A stretch of DNA of 64,000 nucleotides, from NCBI RefSeq assembly GCF_017301735.1, contig NZ_CP071090.1:7678001-7742000 (forward strand), in the 5' to 3' direction. The notes under the pieces are model-generated. The model searched no databases. It was not told the DNA's origin and was given only the letters and a program-made list of their open reading frames with translations. The position numbers were made by a program, and so were the translations under genes. Positions within the stretch are counted from its first letter, which is position 1, and the number at the start of each line of letters is the position of its first letter. This stretch comes from Pyxidicoccus parkwaysis (GTDB lineage: Bacteria > Myxococcota > Myxococcia > Myxococcales > Myxococcaceae). Shown piece after piece: positions 59,332-64,000 of this stretch.

Positions 59332-59605
59332 TGGGCACCTCCCCGGCGAGAGGCACTCAGCGAGGCCAGCGCGGAAGCGGCGGCGTCCAGCGGGCAATGG
59401 GCGGACGCGCTGCCCTGGCCGAAGTCAGCCTCCCAGCCGTCAGTGAGGCGACGGAAGCGCAACTCGAACGAGTCTGGGAGCCCGTCGTCGGTTGCCTGCC
59501 GGTCATGCGGCGGGACGCCAACTGGAAGGGGACTGGAAAGGGACTCGGCGGGGGTTCTCTCGCCCAGTGGGGCGGAGTCAAAATCCCCAATGAAAACAGG
59601 CAGTT
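59328..59605 (-). other. 3' end of intP, separated from int by integration
   Basis: This frame has no stop from the att core to TGA 59330-59328 and no start codon of its own. Joined through the core to the gene at 7232-8788, it gives a 627-residue IntP whose last 92 residues begin ELPVFIGDFDSAPLGER and end SLSASRRGGAQ. In the prophage it is a silent fragment. A similar change of C terminus was described for the Mx8 integrase (IntP to IntR), recalled from memory. Confidence 0.85.
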
Positions 59606-59654
59606 CGGCGAGCGCCCCAGGCAGGGCTCGAACCTGCGACCCCCGGCTTAGAAG
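59606..59654 (-). repeat. attR core within tRNA-Arg(TCT)
   Basis: Identical to attL (7183-7231). It supplies the anticodon-loop-to-3'-end half of the tRNA so the gene stays whole after integration. The crossover is within these 49 bp. Confidence 0.95.
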
Positions 59655-59686
59655 GCCGGTGCTCTATCCAGCTGAGCTACTGGAGC
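59613..59686 (-). tRNA. tRNA-Arg (anticodon TCT), prophage attachment site
   Basis: Minus strand: acceptor GCTCCAG/CTGGGGC (one G-U), anticodon stem CCGGC/GCCGG with loop CTTCTAA (TCT, reads AGA), T-arm GCAGG-TTCGAGC-CCTGC, discriminator G. The 5' half is host DNA and the 3' half is phage att DNA. Confidence 0.95.
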
Positions 59687-59734
59687 TGGCCGAGCTCCCT
59701 GCGTGTGTCCAACTGCTTGCTGCTCTACTTCAAA

Positions 59735-59808
59735 TCGGGGCGAGAGGATTTGAACCTCCGACCCCCTGCGCCCAAGGCAGGTGCGCTACCAGGCTGCGCT
59801 ACGCCCCG
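59735..59808 (-). tRNA. tRNA-Pro (anticodon TGG)
   Basis: Minus strand: acceptor CGGGGCG/CGCCCCG, anticodon stem CCTGC/GCAGG with loop CTTGGGC (TGG, reads CCA), T-arm TCGGAGG-TTCAAAT-CCTCT, discriminator A. It is upstream of tRNA-Arg(TCT) on the same strand. Confidence 0.95.
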
Positions 59809-59880
59809 TGAAGTTGAGTCCGGCATTGTTGAACCATCGCGAACGGACGCGCAAGGCCGACGTGACTGACGCCCTTCTCT

Positions 59881-60483
59881 TCAGCCCGCTACCAGGCCGA
59901 GCAGGTGCGGCTTCATCAACCGGAAGGCCGCGCCCCGATGGGACACCGCAGCCTTCTCGTCCGCCGTCAGCTCCGCCATCGTCCGGCCGCCTTTGTCCGA
60001 AACGATGAAGACCGGGTCGTACCCGAAGCCGTGGCTGCCGCGCGGCGCATGGCCGATGCGGCCCTCGCACCGCCCCACCTCCACCTTCGACGCGCCCCCG
60101 GGCATCACCAGCGCCAGCGCGCACCGGAAGGACGCCGTGCGCTTGTCGTCGGGCACGCCGGACAGCTCGGTCAGCAGCTTCTCGTAGCGGGCCTTGTCGT
60201 CACCCGGCGCATAGCGCGCGGAGTAAACGCCGGGACGGCCGTCCAGTGCGTCCACGAACAGGCCGGAGTCGTCCGCCAGCGCGGGCAGCCCCGTGGCCTG
60301 GGAGTACTCGCGGGCCTTCTTCAGCGCGTTGCCCTCGAGGGTGGGCTCGTCCTCGACGACGTCCGGCAGGGGCGGCAGGTCCGCCAGCGACACCACCTCC
60401 ACCGCGTCCCCCACCAGCCCGCGCAGCTCGCGCAGCTTGCCGGCGTTGGTGGTGGCGAAGAGCAGCTTCGGCTTCACCGTCAT
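59881..60483 (-). CDS. rdgB: XTP/dITP diphosphatase (RdgB/HAM1)
   Basis: 200 residues. Removes non-canonical purine triphosphates (ITP, XTP) from nucleotide pools. N-terminal [18 protein letters not shown], the [20 protein letters not shown] core and [20 protein letters not shown] with SHRGAAFR near the C terminus are family motifs. The ATG overlaps the rph stop (ATGA), a common bacterial arrangement. Confidence 0.97.
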   Translation of the reverse strand: MTVKPKLLFATTNAGKLRELRGLVGDAVEVVSLADLPPLPDVVEDEPTLEGNALKKAREYSQATGLPALADDSGLFVDALDGRPGVYSARYAPGDDKARYEKLLTELSGVPDDKRTASFRCALALVMPGGASKVEVGRCEGRIGHAPRGSHGFGYDPVFIVSDKGGRTMAELTADEKAAVSHRGAAFRLMKPHLLGLVAG

Positions 60484-61193
60484 CCCAGCACCTTCGCCTG
60501 TGCGGCGACGAGCTGCTGAATCGCGGCGAGGCCGCCGTCCACCATGGCGTCCAGCGTCTTGCGGTCGAAGAGCTGGTGCTCGGCGGTGCCCTGCAGCTCC
60601 ACCATGCGGCCGTCCGCGGTGGCCACGAGGTTGAGGTCCACGTCCGCGTTGGAGTCCTCGTCGTAGTCCAGGTCCACCCGCACCTCGCCCTTCACCACGC
60701 CCACGGACACGGCGGCCAGCGGCGTCAGCTTGGGCGGCTTCGTGAGGGTGCCCGCCTTCTGGAGCGAGCGGATGGCGAGCACCAGCGCCACGTAGGCCCC
60801 GGTGATGGAGGCGGTGCGCGTGCCGCCGTCCGCCTGGAGCACGTCGCAGTCCAGCGTGAAGGTGCGGGGCCCGAGGGAGGCCAGGTCCACCGCCGCGCGC
60901 AGGGAGCGGCCGATGAGGCGCTGGATTTCCATGGTGCGGCCCGTCTGCTTGCCCTTGGCGGACTCGCGCTGGTTTCGCGAGTGCGTGGCGCGGGGGAGCA
61001 TGCCGTACTCGGCCGTCACCCAGCCGGTGCCCTTGCCCACGAGGTGCGGCGGCACGCGCTCCTCGGTGGAGCAGGTGACGAGCACCTTGGTGTGGCCGAA
61101 CTCCACCTGTACGGAGCCCTCCGCGTAGCGGGAGACACCGGGGGTCAGGGTGACGGGGCGAAGGTCCAGCGCACCACGGTTGAAGGAACGCAC
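60480..61193 (-). CDS. rph: Ribonuclease PH
   Basis: 237 residues from GTG 61193 (AGGAGCC upstream; the usual N terminus [14 protein letters not shown]). Phosphorolytic 3'-exoribonuclease that trims tRNA precursors. Motifs: [60 protein letters not shown]. Full family length, so active. In operon with rdgB. Confidence 0.97.
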   Translation of the reverse strand: MRSFNRGALDLRPVTLTPGVSRYAEGSVQVEFGHTKVLVTCSTEERVPPHLVGKGTGWVTAEYGMLPRATHSRNQRESAKGKQTGRTMEIQRLIGRSLRAAVDLASLGPRTFTLDCDVLQADGGTRTASITGAYVALVLAIRSLQKAGTLTKPPKLTPLAAVSVGVVKGEVRVDLDYDEDSNADVDLNLVATADGRMVELQGTAEHQLFDRKTLDAMVDGGLAAIQQLVAAQAKVLG

Positions 61194-61286
61194 GGCAGGC
61201 TCCTGGGAAATGGAGTGGGGAGTGGGCAACCCCTCTCTAGCAGAGCCGCGCCGCGCGGGTGGAGTCTCCGCGTGGCCCGCCTGCCC

Positions 61287-62096
61287 TCACGGCAACACGG
61301 GGCCGGCCACCTGGGGCTCGCGGGTGGCGTCGCGACGGCGCGTCTCCTTGAGGAAGGCCAGCACGCCGTCGGCGATGGCCTCGGCCAGCTTCTCCTGGTA
61401 CTCGGCGCGGCCCAGCTTCGCGCCCTCCTGCGGATGGGAGATGTAGCCCACCTCGACGAGGACGGCGGGGCACTCCACGCCGGAGAGGACGAAGAAGGGC
61501 GCCTGCTGCACGCCCCGGTCCGCCGCGCGCGTGCCGCGGATGAGGCGTGGGTGGATGGAGTAGGCCAGCCGCGAGGAGTCCGCGTGCGCCTCGGTGCGCA
61601 CCAGGTCCTGGAGGATGAAGGCCAGCGTGGAGTCTCCGCGCGCGGCGCGGGACACAGGGGCCTCGGCATTCTCGCGGTCGGCCACGGCGCGCGCGTCGTC
61701 GCCGGAGGCGTTGGCGGAGAGGAAGTAGGTCTCGATGCCCTCGGTGCGCTCGCGCATCCGCTTCGTGGGCATGGAGTTGGCGTGGATGGAGATGAACAGG
61801 TCCGCGCCGTGGTCGTTGGTCAGCGACACGCGCTCGGTGAGGGACACCTGCGCGTCGCGCTCTCGCGTGAGGTACACGTCGCCGCCGGCCGCCTCCAGGC
61901 GCGAGCGCACGCGCTGGGCAATCTGGAGGGCGACTTCCTTCTCGCGCAATTCGCCGGGGCCCTTCGCGCCCTCCTTCACGCCGCCGTGTCCCGGGTCGAT
62001 GACGATGCGCGCGGGACGCTCCCCTGCCCTCGCGCTGAAGGGCAGCAGCAGGAGCATCGACAGGACGGCCACGAGGGGGCGGTGCGACGACGGCAT
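61287..62096 (-). CDS. N-acetylmuramoyl-L-alanine amidase (Amidase_3)
   Basis: 269 residues. Signal peptide (HRPLVAVLSMLLLLPFSARA) and a zinc amidase domain: IVIDPGHGGVKEGAKG (His), EKEVALQIAQRVRSRLE (Glu), ADLFISIHANS (His) and VLVEVGYISHPQEG (Glu). Cleaves the amide bond between MurNAc and the stem peptide in the periplasm during cell separation or remodelling. AmiC-like without AMIN domain. Confidence 0.92.
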   Translation of the reverse strand: MPSSHRPLVAVLSMLLLLPFSARAGERPARIVIDPGHGGVKEGAKGPGELREKEVALQIAQRVRSRLEAAGGDVYLTRERDAQVSLTERVSLTNDHGADLFISIHANSMPTKRMRERTEGIETYFLSANASGDDARAVADRENAEAPVSRAARGDSTLAFILQDLVRTEAHADSSRLAYSIHPRLIRGTRAADRGVQQAPFFVLSGVECPAVLVEVGYISHPQEGAKLGRAEYQEKLAEAIADGVLAFLKETRRRDATREPQVAGPVLP

Positions 62097-62166
62097 ACCG
62101 GAGACAGATGCTAGCGGAGGGGGGCCACCAGAGCGAAATCCGGGCCGGCGCCAGAGGCGGGACGTT

Positions 62167-62290
62167 CAGCCGAGGACGTCGGTGCAGGGGCGGTCCACTG
62201 GAGACTGTGCGACGAAGCAGCAGGCGCTCAACCGATGACGTCGGTGCAGGGGCGGTCCACTGGAGGCTGTGCGACGAAGCAGCAGGCGCT
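62167..62290. repeat. Two tandem 62-bp units next to the selD 3' end
   Basis: Units start at 62167 and 62229. A third partial unit at 62291 is the last codons of selD. The two units differ by a few bases. They look like duplications of the selD 3' end and adjacent trailer by slippage. Confidence 0.8.
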
Positions 62291-63348
62291 CAGCCGATGA
62301 CGTCGATGCCGGGGCGCCCCGCCCGCACTTCACCGATGAGCGCGGCGTCCACGCCCGCCGCCTCCAGCGCCTTGAGCGCCTTCAGCGCATGGCGGGCAGG
62401 CACGCTGGCCAGGAGGCCGCCGTTGGTCTGCGCATCCGCGAGCACCCACTGGATGTGCTCGGGCAGCCCGTCCGGGAAGCGCACCTTCTTCTTCACGTGC
62501 GTGAGGTTCGACTTGGTGCCACCGGGCACCACACCCTGCTCGGCCAGCGCGGCCACCTCGGTGATGAGCGGGATGCGCTCCAAATCCAGCGCCGCGCGCG
62601 TCTTCGCGCCCTGCATCATCTCCAGCAGGTGGCCCAGCAGCCCGTAGCCCGTCACGTCCGTGAGGGCGTTCACCTTGAACTTCCCCGACGCGAACACCTC
62701 GCCCGCGGCGCGGTTGAGCGCGGACATCACCGCCACCACGCGCTTGGAGAGCTGCTTCGACGCCACGCCCCGCTTGATGGCGGTGGTGGCGATGCCCGAG
62801 CCCAGGGGCTTGGTGAGGAAGAGAACGTCCCCCGGCTTCGCGCCCGCGTTGGTGAGGACCTTCTTCGGGTTCACCACACCGGTGACGGCCATGCCGTACT
62901 TCGGCTCCGGGTCCCTCACGCTGTGGCCGCCGAGGATGGGGATGCCCGCCTCGTCCGCCTTAGACTGGCCGCCGGCCAGAATCCTCGACAGCACCTTCAG
63001 CGGCTGACCGTCCGGGAAGCCCACCAGGTTGAGCGCGAAGAGCGGGCGCGCGCCCATGGCGTAGATGTCCGACAGGGCATTCGCCGCGGCGATGGCCCCG
63101 AACTGGAACGGGTCGTCCACCACGGGCGGGAAGAAGTCCACCGTCTCCACCACGGCCAGGCCGGGCGTGAGGCGATAGACGGCCGCATCGTCGTTGGTGG
63201 CGAAGCCGACCAAGGCGTGGGGACTGTGAGCAGTCTTCAGGTGGCGCAGGACCTGCGCCAGATCCGCGGGCCGCAGTTTCGCCGCTCAGCCCGCGCAGTG
63301 ACTCAATTCGGTGAGGCGCTTCGGCTTCACCGGCTGCTCGTCCGCCAT
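62290..63348 (-). CDS. selD: Selenide, water dikinase (selenophosphate synthetase), selenoprotein with in-frame TGA
   Basis: 352 residues counting selenocysteine 21. Makes selenophosphate from selenide and ATP. ATG 63348 gives MADEQPVKPKRLTELSHCAG, then TGA (63288-63286), then AAKLRPADLAQVL, the SelD active-site pattern GUxxK. The downstream part keeps ATNDDAAVYRLTPG, FPPVVDDPFQFGAIAAANAL, ILGGHSVRDPEPKYG and DVTGYGLLGHLLEM. A SECIS-like hairpin (CTGCG/CGCAG stem) follows the TGA by about 11 nt. Read without recoding it would be taken as a shorter protein from 63213. Confidence 0.93.
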
Positions 63349-63372
63349 GGTGCTCCCCTTCCCCGTCATGAA

Positions 63373-63429
63373 GCGGCCCTGCGAGAGGGCCGCGAGTGTC
63401 CGTTAGATGCGGCCCCGCGAGAGGGCCGC
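63373..63429. repeat. Two tandem hairpins upstream of selD
   Basis: GCGGCCC/GGGCCGC stems at 63373-63393 and 63409-63429, unit spacing 36 bp, with nearly identical flanks (GAGTGTCCGT against GAGTGTCTGT). They lie after the stop of the DUF4388 gene and may terminate it. There is no T tract. Confidence 0.6.
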
Positions 63430-63438
63430 GAGTGTCTG

Positions 63439-64000
63439 TCAGACCTTGCGCACGTAGTCGCGCTTCAGGAGCTGCGCGACCGCTTCCGCCGTCACCACGT
63501 CGTCCGCGTCCGCGCGGTCCAGCACCGCGCCGAAGGTGCCGTAGTTGTGCACCAGTTGGAGCACGTCGAGCATCTCCGGCGACAGCTCCTTGAGCGGCGG
63601 CGTCAGCGGCATGGCCAGCGCCAGCGGCGCGTCGAGCGCCGGCAGGCTCGGCTGCAGGCGCTTCATCTCGTCCAGCTGGCGGAGCGAGTCCATCAGGAGC
63701 GCCTCGGTGGACGAGTCCAGCTCCACCATGAACTCCTGGTTGTCCGCCGGGCGCAGCTCGAAGTCGCCCTGCTCCCAGGTGATGATGCGGTTGAAGCTCT
63801 TCTGCGGGCCCAGGTTGTGGTTCTCGTTGATGACCGCGTAGTACACGCGGCCCTGGCGCAGGTAGATGCGGCCTTCCTGGTCGCTGTTGACCACCAGCAC
63901 GCCGTTCTTCTTGGACGTGTGGAAGAGCTGGAGCAGGTCCGGGAGGGGAATCTCTTCAATCTTCCCCGTCATGGAGCTGGCCTTGTTGGTGGTGCGCGCG
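63439..64000 (-). CDS. DUF4388 (PATAN-type) domain protein, 5' end outside window
   Basis: The N-terminal domain is of the DUF4388 type: GKIEEIPLPDLLQLFHTSKK, GVLVVNSDQEGRIYLRQGRV, YYAVINENHNLGPQKSFNRI then EQGDFELRPADNQ. Such domains are common in myxobacterial signalling proteins, alone or with response-regulator parts. A helical C-terminal part ends YGTFGAVLDRADADDVVTAE-type sequence and LLKRDYVRKV. ATG 63972 is possible, but the frame is open to the edge (RTTNKASS before it), so the gene probably starts outside. Confidence 0.8.
   Translation of the reverse strand, partial: ARTTNKASSMTGKIEEIPLPDLLQLFHTSKKNGVLVVNSDQEGRIYLRQGRVYYAVINENHNLGPQKSFNRIITWEQGDFELRPADNQEFMVELDSSTEALLMDSLRQLDEMKRLQPSLPALDAPLALAMPLTPPLKELSPEMLDVLQLVHNYGTFGAVLDRADADDVVTAEAVAQLLKRDYVRKV

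Larger units (their letters stand above)
7183..59654. mobile_element. Siphovirus-like prophage integrated in tRNA-Arg(TCT)
   Basis: The element is bounded by perfect 49-bp direct repeats (7183-7231 and 59606-59654). The right copy is the 3' half of an intact tRNA-Arg gene. Inside are integrase, excisionase, recombination, replication, lysis, packaging, HK97-fold head and long-tail genes. An 858-residue tape measure and a frameshifted tail chaperone indicate a long non-contractile tail. All structural modules appear intact, so the prophage could be functional, although several accessory inserts are present. Confidence 0.95.

Noticed and set aside
62167-62290. Tandem units as phage attachment or IS ends
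   Set aside because: They match the selD 3' end and trailer, with no transposase nearby.
63373-63429. Possible CRISPR-like repeat
   Set aside because: There are only two units, each a hairpin with near-identical spacer. No cas genes were seen in the window.

Overview
The window is high-GC DNA from a delta-proteobacterial myxobacterium, most likely Myxococcaceae (Myxococcus/Corallococcus/Pyxidicoccus type). The evidence is the dense overlapping-codon style, the tig-clpP-clpX order, a myxobacterial Cys/Trp-rich tail domain in two phage proteins, and an integrase arrangement like that of Myxococcus phage Mx8. No database could be searched, so family names rest on motifs read by eye.

Host left flank (1-7182). 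Minus-strand genes: a truncated S9 prolyl oligopeptidase lipoprotein, clpX, clpP and tig (one proteolysis/chaperone operon with promoter and terminator), tRNA-Leu(TAG) and tRNA-Lys(CTT). A stand-alone plus-strand Bet/RecT recombinase with its own terminator follows, then tRNA-Arg(TCG) and tRNA-His(GTG).

Prophage (7183-59654, about 52.4 kb). A siphovirus-like temperate phage sits in the 3' half of a tRNA-Arg(TCT) gene, bounded by perfect 49-bp att repeats. From the left: integrase (its 3' end altered by integration), excisionase, small leftward genes and a ribbon-helix-helix candidate repressor; a divergent promoter/operator at about 11.3 kb; rightward early genes including a second Bet; accessory cargo from 15.8 to 26.2 kb; an adenine methylase; a leftward lysis region (26.3-30.7 kb); a rightward late region (31.1-50.1 kb) with terminase, portal, protease/scaffold, HK97-type capsid, connectors, tail tube, frameshifted tail chaperone, tape measure and tail proteins; and a leftward right arm (50.9-59.3 kb) with two sigma-like factors, RusA, a replication protein carrying internal iterons, a LexA-like winged-helix protein and small genes with overlapping start/stop codons. 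In the circular phage genome intP reads through attP and its stop codon overlaps the next right-arm gene, so int and the right arm form one leftward operon that integration cuts.

Cargo. Several inserts are visibly more AT-rich than the phage and look like defence or competition genes: FRG + DUF262 + HNH (15.8-18.8 kb), SIR2-like (22.2-23.6), NERD (23.6-24.3), a lipoprotein toxin/SUKH immunity pair (25.1-26.2), a HEPN-like gene (30.0-30.7), a tandem pair of TIR-like proteins inserted behind terL (33.8-36.4), and a two-gene membrane protein + GshB-like ATP-grasp unit (53.2-55.1). The last is the best candidate for an undescribed system.

Host right flank (59655-64000). Minus-strand tRNA-Arg(TCT) (restored by the phage att copy) and tRNA-Pro(TGG), then rdgB, rph, an N-acetylmuramoyl-L-alanine amidase, selD (a selenoprotein with an in-frame TGA) and a DUF4388-type protein cut by the window edge.
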